Below are positions 48,501 through 59,460 of a DNA stretch of 64,000 nucleotides, piece after piece. The notes below the pieces were generated by a model. The model saw only the letters and a list, made by a program, of their open reading frames with translations. It was not told where the DNA came from and did no database searches. The position numbers and the translations under genes were made by a program. The stretch is from Apium graveolens (Eukaryota; Streptophyta; Magnoliopsida; Apiales; Apiaceae), in the NCBI RefSeq assembly GCF_009905375.1, contig NW_027417689.1:1-64000 (forward strand), written 5' to 3'. Position 1 is the first letter of the stretch. Every line of letters begins with the position of its first letter.

Positions 48501-49560
48501 TCAGGAACAACATAGTGCATAATTTGGTTCCAATCGATATTATTATATTGCTTTTGATAATCTTATGAGGAATGATTTATCAACTGTTTCTGTTTTGGAA
48601 TAATGGTAAAGTGCGGTTTTGATTCAGATTTTGATTTATGCTGATACTTAGTTTGTTGTTAAATATCAAAGATGGTATTAGTACAGATGATTGGTGTTGA
48701 CTTCATTATGAGATATTGTGAGCATCAAAGTTCGTAGTGATATCTAATTTGATATGATAACAAAATAAGTATTAATTTCAAGAGTTCGGTTTTGAGTAAA
48801 GTTTACGATTCAATCCAGAATCATTGTTTCATGTTAGAATTGTTTACGATATTTCCGTAAACACTGTTTTACGAGTTTTATTCTCGTCAAGATTCAAATT
48901 ATTGCTGAAGCATTTCGCTCAAAAATATCAAAATGGTTTTGAATATAATTAAGGAATCAATTATGGGGTTCCTCAACTATAATTTTATGATTCAGCAACT
49001 ATGATTTTAAATGTTCTGCTCTAATGCAGATGTAGGTTTTATATCAAAACGACCCCATATATGTCATAATGATCTTGCTGAGCATTTCTTTCGCTCATAC
49101 TTGTCTGTTTTTAAATTTAACCTCCAGTGAGGATTAGCTTGCTGTTTAACCGCGTAATTCGAGGAAGCAAGAAGAAGCTCTTGGAAGGTGGTTGGTCTAG
49201 GGTTTGCGAATTAGTGTAAGTTCTTTTGTGTAAAGTTGTTTATATTATATTATATTATAGTTGTGTATTTTATTTGGGCCTAGTATACTTCATTTCGAAG
49301 TTAAACTAGTGGGTATAATTTTGAGATTGAGATTTGTTGAAAAGAGTTTTAAAAGAAAGTAAAAGAAAGCAAAAAATTTATTGATGGAATTTGGATTTCT
49401 TGTTTCTAGAACTGTAACCCTAAAAGATCTTGGATTAGTTTGGGGTCATTTGTGCTAAATATCTTCCACTGTCATTTAATTATTGATTAAACAAGTTAAT
49501 TTGGATTGAGGTTTTATAGTGACGACCAAATTCTCTGATCCCGGATTTGGGGGCGTTACA
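45506..49560 (+). mobile_element. Solo LTR 2, same family as solo LTR 1 (4.1 kb)
   Basis: It starts TGTGATATCCCGTATTTTC and ends GATTTGGGGGCGTTACA, with a perfect 5-bp duplication, CCCTT, at 45501-45505 and 49561-49565. A TATA box (TATAAATAA, 46512-46520) precedes a pyrimidine-rich transcribed-leader-like stretch (about 46620-46670). The start sequence does not recur inside, so this is one LTR rather than a small complete element. It has no coding capacity. Confidence 0.8.
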
Positions 49561-51216
49561 CCCTTGTTAGCATAAATCATATAAATCCCGATTGCGAGCC
49601 TATAGCAGTTTAGAGATACTTGAATATAAAATATTGACTTTTATCTATTGATTCGAGTCAATAGTATTAAATATCAATAATTTAGCTTCTTAATTTAGGT
49701 TTCAAGTAGATTGATTTTTGAATTTTAATTTTTAATTACATTTTTCTAATAATTAGTTTTGTAATAAGTTTTTATAAAAAAATGTATCTTCTTTTGAATT
49801 TTGAGTTTAAAATTAATAGTTCGAAAATTTGAACCGTTACCTCGATAGTTCCACAAAAAAAAATATACACATGACTTTGTGTCTCTTATAAAGTCATCCG
49901 TTTGCCAAATTTTTTTCAACCAGTTTCAAAAAGTACATGAAGAATAAATTCTTTGACAGCATGTCCATTCAATTTAATTTGAATGAATAGAAACTTTTGC
50001 ATGATTACTCAAATAGTGTGAATAGTGTACCCTTAAAGTTGTTTTGTTTATCCCCGTAAAATTTAATAATGAATGTTTATGAATGATTAATGTGCCTGAG
50101 ATGTTGGAGAAAACATTTTTTTTTGGTATCGATGGATTGGATTATTTATGCAATCCGTTTGAAAATGACAGAATTTAGGTATGAGATATAAGAAATAGTT
50201 GGCACAAGTTCGCTAGCTATAAGTAGCGAATTTATAATTCCCGTCTCCCATTCATGCAATTCTGAATTAAAAAGATAAAAAATAAAATTCAAGTAATTTG
50301 TCTGATCACGTAAATATGTGTGTTTAAGTTTATTATTTTGATAAATTTTAAATAAGTTTTGTTAAACCTTCTTCTAATCGGACCGCACTTTTCTTGCCAA
50401 AAATTTTCGAGAATCGGCTGTTTATAGTATTGAGGAATGTCATTATCTGTTCCTCTTTGGCTGCGATTGCTCTGCAGGTTGATTAGTGAGACTATTAAAA
50501 AAATGAAAGGAAAATGGGGATAACAAACAAATTAAACAGGTTTTGAAGATATCTACCTGCGCCTTTAAAGTTTTAATTAGCTCATTTATTCATTTGTATT
50601 CTGAGAGAGAGTCATCGGACTTAAATCTTGAAGAGAGTATGCGATGGAAAAAAGATTAGTTATATATTTTCTGCTAGAAAACTTTTTATTCATTTTAGCG
50701 TAAATTATAAAAAGCTGACCTTACTTTATACTGATTTTTAAAATAGTAGACTAATTTTTAAAATTTTAAAATAGTTGCAAACTTTTCTTTTGACCTTTCA
50801 AAAAAAGACTACAATCAACTCGCGTTAAATATTCACCATTAACTAATACATTTAAAGCATAAATTAAAAAATGACGGCTATACTATAAAATTATTTTAAA
50901 AATAATAGTTACGCTTTTAAATTTTCATAATAATGACATATATCATTATAGATAAGTTGTAGAGAGTTTTTTAGATTGCTGGTAATACAAGACGTCCATT
51001 AACCAATTGCTCATGCTGATTATGAGTTTTTTTAATATGTGGGATAAAAGTTCTTCTCTATATTTTTGAAAAAGTTTTGATTCGTGATTTTATGTGAGTT
51101 GAAAGAAAGGGAAGAGAAAGCATTTGATTGAATTAGAAAAAAATGAAAAAAAATTATAATATTTAAGTTGTGTTTATATCTATTTATATTATAAATAACA
51201 AACTTCATTGCGAGAA

Positions 51217-51837
51217 ATGAAGTGACGGCTACATTAAATTCCTATAAATCTCGTAAAAGCTAAGCCATACTGATAATGACGGAGCCAGGATCCGAGTTGA
51301 GGGGTTCAAAATTTAAAGATTATTTGTGTTTGTTGATTTGATAGAAGAGGCTCGTATACGGATCGTCGTGAAATAATACCCGGAGCAGGAGATCTCTCCT
51401 AGTTTAAGGATGAGTTTAATTTATCTCTTATAGGCCATCATATCTTCCCCGTATATTGTCTCCAATGTAATGGGCATCCTAGAACTTGGAAAAAATACAC
51501 ACACACACACATATATATATATATACACATTCCCGATATCATATTAGTACTTTCTTTGTTTATTTTTAATAGTCGCTTGACTTTACTGCACTCATTTTTT
51601 AAGTTCTTTAATTGTATTGTTAAAATAATAATTTTTAAAATTTTATTTTTCTAAATAAAAGAATATAACTTAAACTTTTATTTATAAATGGAAAATTTTA
51701 AGAATGATGATTTTTACTAATCGGTTCATGCATTTTGAGATGTATGCAAATAAGTCAAAAGATAATTAAAATGAAACAGAGAGAGTACTTGTTCGAGAAT
51801 AAATTAATTTGCATGCAAGATATATATGACCTGTCAG
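51217..51837. other. Intergenic DNA with AC/AT microsatellite
   Basis: There is no gene. It contains TGACGGAGCCAGGAT...GGGTTCAAA (51277-51310), a phrase common in plant repetitive DNA, and a compound (AC)n(AT)n microsatellite at 51496-51528. The last eight bases (51830-51837) are the left target duplication of the hAT element. Confidence 0.6.
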
Positions 51838-52618
51838 TAGAGCTGGCCAATTGTGTGGGTTTGAACCGCCCGCTCGTAACCGGCTCGTAAGAAAACCCGA
51901 AATTATTCAGCCCGAATCGGGCCGGTTCAAGTCCGCACAATTCGTGCCCAGCCCGCACGAACCCGCACGAGCCACACGAGCAGCACAACCCAGTAAGTAA
52001 ATGAATAATTGAGAGTATAGGTTTGGTTATATACTGGGGAAACCACGTAACCATGTTTAATGGATATTAATATACTTAGTTGTCTTGAAATTAATCTTAT
52101 AAATTTCTTTTTAATTCTTTATTCAATTGCAAATTTTAACTTTCTTAATTATCTGTTAAAATTTTATTACGTGACAAAATGGAAAATTAAAGAAAAACAT
52201 CAAGAATAACATTATAAAATAAAAAATGTAAAAAGTTCAAGGAAAATGAGATGATAATTAATCGAATATGAAATTTGAGAATTAATCGAATATGCAGTAT
52301 TAGAAATTAAGATATATAAGCTGCTAGTCTTGAATTATTTAATCACCCTGTACTATTCGAATAATCAAATTATGCTTCTATACTATTCAAACAATATTCA
52401 ACCCGTATGAACCGTCAAATTCGGCCCGCAGTACTCGGATGAGCACGCGAACTCGCGAATCTCAGTTCCGGTTACGAGTCTTATTTTCTTTATTCAAGCC
52501 CGGCCCGGCCCGGCCCGGTTTGTAAATCTTATGTGCCTATTCAGTGTTCATGTTTCACGAGTTCAACCCGTATTCAACCCGGCCCGGCCCGTACGGACCG
52601 CCCAAGTGGTCAGCACAA
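51838..52618. mobile_element. Non-autonomous hAT element (781 bp)
   Basis: A perfect 8-bp target duplication, CCTGTCAG, flanks it (51830-51837 and 52619-52626), the hallmark of hAT elements. Terminal inverted repeats are imperfect: left TAGAGCTGGCCAATTG, right (reverse complement) TTGTGCTGACCACTTG, 12 of 16 matching. Subterminal regions are full of CCCGGCCC/GGGCCGG and CCGCACGA repeats (51850-51985 and 52390-52600), as often seen in plant hAT elements. There is no transposase sequence. Confidence 0.9.
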
Positions 52619-52636
52619 CCTGTCAGTGTATCTTCT

Positions 52637-52779
52637 ACGTGGAAAGGCCACAACAGGTTTACACATGGACTCACTCGTTGAGTCGCTCCTCTGAAAACAA
52701 CTCCACACTCCCCTTGTGGTTAACTTGTGTCAAACAATTTCAATACTCTGATTCTGTCACCTTTTTGCGTCTATATAAG
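52637..52779 (+). promoter_or_regulatory. Promoter of the 59-codon gene
   Basis: A TATA box (CTATATAAGT, TATATAAG at 52772-52779) is followed by a CA-rich leader (ACCTCAACACAAACC) typical of plant 5' UTRs, giving about 90 nt of UTR. An ACGTGG core (52637-52642), as in G-box/ABRE elements, lies about 130 bp upstream of the TATA box and only 10 bp from the hAT target duplication. Confidence 0.6.
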
Positions 52780-52896
52780 TATAAAGTATGGTATGCTAAA
52801 TACTTACACCACTCCAAGAACCTCAACACAAACCAACGTAGTAACATTAATTTAAGAACTCGATCGCTTGATTTCTTTTTTCAACACCTATAGAAA

Positions 52897-53076
52897 ATGT
52901 CAATTCTTTTCGAGATAGGTAGCGGAATGTGGTGGTGCGATAAGGGCATCCAAGAGGATTCAGATAATTATGATGGTGCTGCAAATTCAGATCATTATGA
53001 TTACGCTCCTGTAGAATCTGAGGGTGATGATGATGACGATGACGATGGTGGCTATGATTATGCTCCAGCTGCATAA
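52897..53076 (+). CDS. Small acidic protein, 59 residues, unknown function
   Basis: A complete open frame runs from ATG (context AGAAAATGTC, purine at -3) to TAA. The protein begins MSILFEIGSGMWWCDKG and then becomes strongly acidic: a DNYDGAANSDHYDYAPVE segment, a run of seven Asp (residues 44-50) and a C-terminal GGYDYAPAA. The motif YDYAP occurs twice (residues 34-38 and 53-57). There is no membrane segment; the short N-terminus has a WW-C cluster. A good TATA box and leader upstream, and the absence of retrotransposon similarity, suggest a real host gene. I do not recognise the family. It is boxed in: a hAT element ends 278 bp upstream of the ATG, and the 5' LTR of element D begins 92 bp after the stop, so the poly(A) signal may be shortened or supplied by the LTR. 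Chance ORF remains possible at this length. Confidence 0.65.
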   Translation: MSILFEIGSGMWWCDKGIQEDSDNYDGAANSDHYDYAPVESEGDDDDDDDGGYDYAPAA

Positions 53077-53167
53077 TTGCATTTAACAGTATGATATGTC
53101 GATCTTATTAACGATGGCAAAGGATATCATCCTGTGTATACTAATTAATATAGTATCATAGTTATAC

Positions 53168-54827
53168 TGAAAGGAATATGTCCTAAGTCCAATCATATAT
53201 TAGGATTTAGGAATAACTTTTATGTAATCTGTTTTTGATTTCATTGATATTAATAAAAGAGTTGTTTTATTTTTATTACGGGCTCTATCTATTTAAGTGT
53301 TTAAATAAGATATACCATAGTTAGAGTAAAGCTTTTTATGGATTATGATGAGATCATAATAGTAAGACCTAAAAGATGATAACTCTAAACTTAAATAGTT
53401 CCTGATCATAGGATTACTAACTGGTAATTAATAATCCGCAAAGATCGGTACATACTATGCTTGCTTTATTATGAAGGATGTCTGTTCTCATAGACATTTG
53501 TGTGGTGACACTATAGCTAGTATGTAGGTGCTTATTATAGAATAAGTTCACTGAACATGACTCGCACAGGTGAACAACTGATGGAGTTCACTCACGTGTC
53601 AGCAGTTGTTTACATAGTGATAGTTGTACAAGTATCCTTAGACTTGAGGTCATCATAGTCATCTTGTGTACACTGAACTATGCTTTGGTTTAGTTCTTAG
53701 TCTCCAGGGAAAATTATTATGGCTCTACTGGGTATAGGAATTTGTACACGAAGATAGTGTATGATCAATAAAGGATCTACCCCTTCCAGTGAAGGAAGCG
53801 AATGTTCAAGGCTGATCCACTTATGCTAGTTCAGGAATCTCTGGCCAGAGTAAATGAAATTAGAAAGGAGTTTCTAATTTGCATAGAACTACACATAGTA
53901 AATGATAAGCAAGTGATTGAATTAGATAGGCTTGACACGAGATCCATGCCTTGTATTTAATCGGGACATTGTAGGGTAGAAGGAGTTTATTGTACGGTAA
54001 CTATTCACTGAATAGGTTCTTGGTATTCTAAGCAGTGAATTCATATTATCCGGATAGTCGCGATATGCTGAGAAGTATCCCTCACGATGTAGAATAAATG
54101 TGATTAATTAATTAATCATATTTAATAAATTAGAGAATTTATATAAATAATGATAAAATAGTTTTATTATTATTTATTTCTACTACCGGCTTAATATTGA
54201 ACCTACAGGGTCACACCATAAAAAGAGAATGATTTAATGGTGGAGGAATTAATTAATAATGGCTGATAATTATTTATTTATGAAATAAATAATTAATTGG
54301 CAAATTTAATAATTGATTAAATGAGATTTAATTGATTATAAATTAATTAAGAAAAGTTCTTAATATTATTAATTAAAGGATTTATTTTTTGGAAATTAAA
54401 TCAAGAGAGAGAATTATTTCTAAAGTGTTTAGAAAAAGGATTAATAATTAAAAGGTGTTTTAATTATTAATGAGAATAATAAATGGGATAATAATAATAA
54501 TATTTATGGGAAAATTTCAGCTGAAAATTTTGCCTATAAATATATTATTATAGACCCTATTTTCATTGGAACCCCAAAAACCCAAAATGTTTGGAAAACA
54601 CAATTCTCTCCACCTCCTTCCTCCTCCTTAACATCGTTTTCTTGGTGGATACCGGTGGAGTGCTTCACACTTGAGGAGCAACTGCTAAGGATCTCTGATC
54701 GTTGTCTCCGAATTATTTTAAAGGTTAGATTCGATCCCCTCGTTTTTACTACGATTTATATGCTTTTATTTGGATTTTATGTGTGTAAAATTGTTTTGCC
54801 ATGCCCCGCTGCGATTAAAATCCAACA
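53168..54827 (+). repeat. 5' LTR of element D
   Basis: The LTR is 1660 bp, TGAAAGGAATATGTCC...TTAAAATCCAACA. A TATA box (TATAAATA, 54535-54542) leaves about 260 bp of R-U5. It is the plus-strand counterpart of the LTRs of C. Confidence 0.93.
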
Positions 54828-56651
54828 ATGGTATCAGAGCATAGGTTGTATGCATATAGATCTGTGGTAAAAATTTCAGAATTTTATGTGCTTGTATGAA
54901 TTAATTATGATTTTTACAAGTTATATCATGGATTAATTTTGTCTGATGATAAATCGTTTCTCAGAATAATTTTGAATGTTGATCTGGGTTTTACAAGTGT
55001 TGTAGATCGTCTGGGTATTTTTTTCGTAATTTTATGATGTATAGATTTTTTATTATGAATTTTTGAAGTTCTTGTAATTAAAATTCATAATTAAATAAGT
55101 AAATATATGTATATATATATGTTTGTATTGCTTGTCTGCATAATCTGTGATGTTGCACGGAGAAAGACACAGAAAAGGATGGCTGTCAGGCGCGGAGTTC
55201 GAGGCAACGGCGGCTGCTGCAAAAGAAAAAAAAGAAAAAAATGGGGTGTCACGAATTCCGGGAATGCGTTACACACCTGTGGCGCATTCACGGAATGCGT
55301 TATACCTTTTAATTGGTTAAAAGGGTTGTAACGCATCACCGGAATGCGTTACAGGGCTTGTAACGCGTTCCTGTAATGCGTTACAACCCGACTGTTTACA
55401 TTAAAATTGATTTTCTGGGAGTTTCGTAACTCCGTTTTAGGCGTGCAATATACCGTTGGATTCGTTTTTCCGAGACGGATCTAATGGAGTGATCAATTTT
55501 AGTTTATATAAAAGTTTTGAACTGTTTATATTTCCGAAAGTGTTTTAAAGCTGTTTTAACTGTTTTTAATTGCTTTTAAATGCTTCATGTGATACATAGA
55601 GATGTATAATGCTTAGACCAATATGCTAGATGATGTAACATGCCTACGTTGATGTTTATTCATGTTTATATATGTGATATATGCTTAGTTTATCATGCGA
55701 TGATAGATTTAGGTGAACTTAAATGAACATAAGGCGCTTGTTAAACAACCTAGTATAGTGAAATTGTTTCATAACCTTAATAATAATATTACGAATACAA
55801 TCATGAGATTCTTGTGTTTATGAAACACGTAATTGAATATGAATTTTCGATATGAGAGAAAGGATGATTCTGTCTACAACAGATTTCTATCTGTAAGAAA
55901 GGGTTATTAAGTGACGCCTCTTGACAATGCTCCACCCGATCTGGGAATCATCTAATTATTGATTATTGATTTGAAATATTTAATTTAAAAGGAAGAATTT
56001 CTTTATAATATGATTATGATTGTAATGTAATATAATCCCTCTAAAATTAAATAATATCAAGTAGTAATTGGCCAATGACACAACGGGCTTGTGTCGGTCA
56101 TAGATTTCCAACATGATAGAAAAGTAGTTCTTATTTTTGAATCATTGTCGGTTCGTGCTACAGCCAAGGGCTTTGATTTTGAAATAAGAAATACTTGTCT
56201 ATTACATAGAGATGTGTACATTGAATAAGAATCTAAAGGTCGGTACGTGCTACAGCCGTGGGCCTTTGGGGACTGATTCAACTGTACGGAATGTTGGGTT
56301 AGACTTGACTTAGAATATTGAGTTTGTCGTGCTACAGCCGAGACTCAATTATTCAAGAGGCTAAAGTTTGATTAGGGAATAACATAAGATTTAATTGACA
56401 AGAGTTGTCTGCCTATTGAACATTACATGGCGGTTCGTGCTACAGCCGGGGTCGTGTAATGGAATATAGGATCCCTATTCCCACTAGTATTATGAATGCT
56501 TAATTTTTCACGTAGGGGGTTGAATAAATTAGATAAACTAGTGGGAGCCACTTATGAATAAAGACCCGATTCATGTAGTGTTTTAAAATGAAATCGAATA
56601 TTTGCTAAGTGTTGTTATGTGTTTATCATTTACAGATTTACTTTATACGTT
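54828..56651 (+). promoter_or_regulatory. Element D leader: PBS, four palindromes, four-fold motif
   Basis: The PBS TGGTATCAGAGC (54829-54840) matches initiator-Met tRNA exactly. Four 27-nt imperfect palindromes with core GCATTCC/GGAATGC lie at 55247-55273, 55278-55304, 55327-55353 and 55359-55385. CGTGCTACAGCC occurs four times without change at 56154, 56246, 56338 and 56436 (spacings 92, 92 and 98). No coding sequence. Confidence 0.8.
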
Positions 56652-57914
56652 ATGTCTTCTGCACTATCACTCAGGAGCATACTGGATGCTCACAAATTGA
56701 CTGGTCCTAATTATGTTGGCTGGCTTCGAAACTTGAGAATTGTTCTCAGGATTGAGAAGCTGGAATACGTGATTGACTCACCTAAGCCTACAGAACCTAC
56801 TAGTGATGCACATAATGATGAACATGTTGTGTATCGTAAGTGGATAGATGATGCAAATGTTGCTCAATGCATCATGCTAGCTTCCATGAACATTGAGCTA
56901 CAGAAGCAACATGAGCATATGGATGCTCACACTATCCTCATGCATCTACAAGAGTTGTATGATGTGGCAGGGAGGACAGCTCGATATGAGATATCGAAGG
57001 AGTTGTTCGGTTGTAGGATATCTGAGGGATCATCTGTGAATGACCATGTACTTAAGATGATCAATTTGATTGAACGTCTTGGACAACTTGGTTTTGCCAT
57101 GGATGGGGAGCTGAGCCAAGAATTGGTCTTGCAATCGCTTCCGAGTTCATTCTCGCAGTTTGTTGTGAACTTTCACATGAATAAGTTGGATGTCAGCCTG
57201 CCTGAACTCCACAACATGTTGAAGACTGCGGAATCGAATTTTCCCCCTAAGAAGAGTTCTGTTCTTCTAATTGGTGAAGGTTCCAATCCTAAGAAAAGGA
57301 AGAAGAACTCTTTTAAGAAGAAGAAAGTAGGTGAAGAAAAGCCGGTTCCACCAAAAGCTGAAGACCCCAAGAGCAAAGTTGTTTGCTTTCACTGTAACAA
57401 GGTGGGGCACTGGAAGAGGAATTGCAAGGTTTACCTTGCAGAATTGAAGAAGAAGAAGGGTAGTGAGACTACCGCTTCTGATTCAGGTATGTTCATGATA
57501 GAAGTGAATATGTCATTAAATCAAATTTCTACTTGGGTATTAGATACCTCCTGTGGTTCTCAAATCTGCAATTTGTTGCAGGGACGAAGGAGAAGTAGGA
57601 CTCTTGAGGAAGAGGAGGTGATTCTACTGATGGGAAATAGAGCAAGAGTTGCTGCTGAAGATGTAGAATCATTTCATTTACATATGCCTACGGGCAAGAC
57701 TATTGTTTTAAATAATTGTTATTTTGTTCCCTCGATTGTGAGGAATATTATTCCCATGTTAGACTTGGCTGGATTTTCATTTATTATTGACAATAATGAA
57801 TGTTCTATTCTTAGAGATAATATTCTTTATGGACGTGGTACTTTACATAATGGTCTGTATATATGTGACATAATTTACTTCAGATTGAACAAACTAATAA
57901 AAGAAAAGGGATGA
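56652..57914 (+). CDS. Element D: intact gag plus protease frame (about 420 codons)
   Basis: This is the best preserved coding region among the Angela-like copies. The ATG at 56652 (MSSALSLRSILDAHKLTGPN) is preferred; the frame is open from 56619. Gag body motifs are WLRNLRIVLRIEKLEYVIDS, CIMLASMNIELQKQHEHMDA, ELYDVAGRTARYEISKELFG, KMINLIERLGQLGFAMDGEL and LPSSFSQFVVNFHMNKLDVS. A basic region (KKRKKNSFKKKKVG) precedes a correct CCHC knuckle, CFHCNKVGHWKRNC. The protease follows with LDTSCGSQIC and VILLMGNRARVA; the D-T/S-G site is altered to D-T-S, so activity is doubtful. The frame ends at TGA in FRLNKLIKEKG*. Gag alone could still form particles, which fits a trans-mobilised element. Confidence 0.85.
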   Translation: MSSALSLRSILDAHKLTGPNYVGWLRNLRIVLRIEKLEYVIDSPKPTEPTSDAHNDEHVVYRKWIDDANVAQCIMLASMNIELQKQHEHMDAHTILMHLQELYDVAGRTARYEISKELFGCRISEGSSVNDHVLKMINLIERLGQLGFAMDGELSQELVLQSLPSSFSQFVVNFHMNKLDVSLPELHNMLKTAESNFPPKKSSVLLIGEGSNPKKRKKNSFKKKKVGEEKPVPPKAEDPKSKVVCFHCNKVGHWKRNCKVYLAELKKKKGSETTASDSGMFMIEVNMSLNQISTWVLDTSCGSQICNLLQGRRRSRTLEEEEVILLMGNRARVAAEDVESFHLHMPTGKTIVLNNCYFVPSIVRNIIPMLDLAGFSFIIDNNECSILRDNILYGRGTLHNGLYICDIIYFRLNKLIKEKG

Positions 57915-59340
57915 TGAAAATCTCACTTTATAGTGGCACTGCAGTCTCCATTTAGTAGACATGGAGAAAGGACTGCAAATTTTCTAGGAATGGTACACAC
58001 AGATGTATGTGGACCAATGTCTAAGCAAGCCATGGGTGGATTTTCATACTTCATTACTTTCATAGATGATAGATCTGGATTCAGATATGTGTTTGATGAA
58101 ACACAAGTCTGAGGCCTTTGAAAAGTTCAAAGAATATAAGTATGAAGTGGAGAAATAAACCAAACATAGTATTGTAATTCTTCGATTAGATCGAGGTGGA
58201 GAATACTTTAATGGAGTGTTTCTAGATTATCTCAAAGTAAATGGTATAGTCTCCCAGTGGACTCCTCCAGATTGGTATCTGAAAGGAGAAATCGAACTTT
58301 GTTAGACATAGTTCGGTCCATGATGAGCTATGCAAATCTTCCAGTATTCCTATGGGGTTATGCATTGGAAACCTCAGCATATTTACTGAATATGGTGCCT
58401 TCCAAAATCTGTTCCTCAAACTTCGTATGAGATATGGAAAGAAAGGAAACCGAGTCTTAAACACATTAAGATTTGGGGATGTCCAGCTTATGTCAAGTAA
58501 GTTGACCCAGATAAGCTGGAATATCGATCCGTAAAATGTAGTTTTGTGGGATATCCTAAAGAGACTTTAGGGTATTACTTTTACACCGATCATCGGGTGT
58601 TTGTCTCCAGACATGCTACCTTCTTGGAAAAGGAGTTTATCCTTGAAGGAAACAGTGGGAGCAAAATTGAACTTGATGAAGTTCAAGAAGCATAAACTAC
58701 TACGGATCAAGTGGAAACACCTGTTCTGACTGAACAACCTTCTGTGGAACAGCCCATTCGTAGGTCAGGGAGAGTGTCTTGCCAACCTGAGAAGTAATAT
58801 GGCCTTGTCATTGAGAATGACAATGAGTTGTTTATCATTGATGATGACGACCCTGTGACCTATAATGAGGCTATGAGTAGTGTTGACTCAGAGAAATGGC
58901 ATAGTGCCATGAAATCCGAAAAGGAATCTATGTATACGGTATACGAAAGAATGATTAGAGCATATGGCCAGGTGGAGACCTATAAGGCCAGTCTTGTGGC
59001 AAAAGGATTCAAACAAAGGCAATGGATTGACTTTGATGAAACCTTTTACCTATAACCCTGTTAAAATCAGTTCGGATTTTGCTTGCGATTGCTGCTTACT
59101 AATACTATGAGATCTGGCAAATGTCCAGATGGTTTTCTTTCCAAGAGAAATGAAAACCTAGTGTGTAAGCTACTGCGAACCATATGTGGTTTAAAGCAAG
59201 CTTTTCGAAAGATGGAACATTCGTTTTGATGAGACAATCAAAGAGTTTGCTTTTATAAAAAACGTAGATGAACCATGCGTCTACAAAAGGGTCAGTGGGA
59301 GCGCGGTAACATTTCTTGTATGGTATTGAATTAGAATTGA
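57915..59340 (+). pseudogene. Element D: integrase and RT remnants
   Basis: The GAG-pre-integrase/zinc-finger region is deleted: the frame passes from the protease end directly to SPFSRHGERTANFLGMVHTD. Integrase survives in pieces: [15 protein letters not shown], an LDRGGEY second-Asp region, and [19 protein letters not shown] with the Glu. Then come [18 protein letters not shown] and the RT edge (58828-59055: [34 protein letters not shown]). After about 59105 a short deletion, and at about 59320 the jump to pol's extreme end, match element C. There are many stops. Confidence 0.85.
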
Positions 59341-59450
59341 CACACATAACAACATAACAGACCCACTCACAAAGCTACTTTTTAAAAGTCACTTTGATCG
59401 TCATAAAGATGAGATGGGTATTAGATACCAGAGTGATTGGCTTTAGTACA

Positions 59451-59460
59451 AGTGGGAGAT
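59451..59460 (+). promoter_or_regulatory. Polypurine tract of element D
   Basis: AGTGGGAGAT sits directly before the 3' LTR start TGAAAGG, identical in A, C and D. Confidence 0.85.

Larger units (their letters stand above)
41477..51216 (+). repeat. RepX copy 2, interrupted by two solo LTRs
   Basis: RepX sequence is present in three blocks: about 41477-41748, 45129-45505 and 49561-51216. Together they match copy 1 (18706-21019) in order and orientation. The breaks coincide exactly with the two LTR insertions, each flanked by a 5-bp duplication. The copies differ by roughly a tenth by eye, with many small indels. At its right end this copy has the empty site for CACTA-1. Confidence 0.8.

Noticed and set aside
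18706..51216. RepX copies as the two LTRs of one giant retrotransposon
   Set aside because: The interval between them holds unrelated elements and no PBS, polypurine tract or pol of its own next to either copy.
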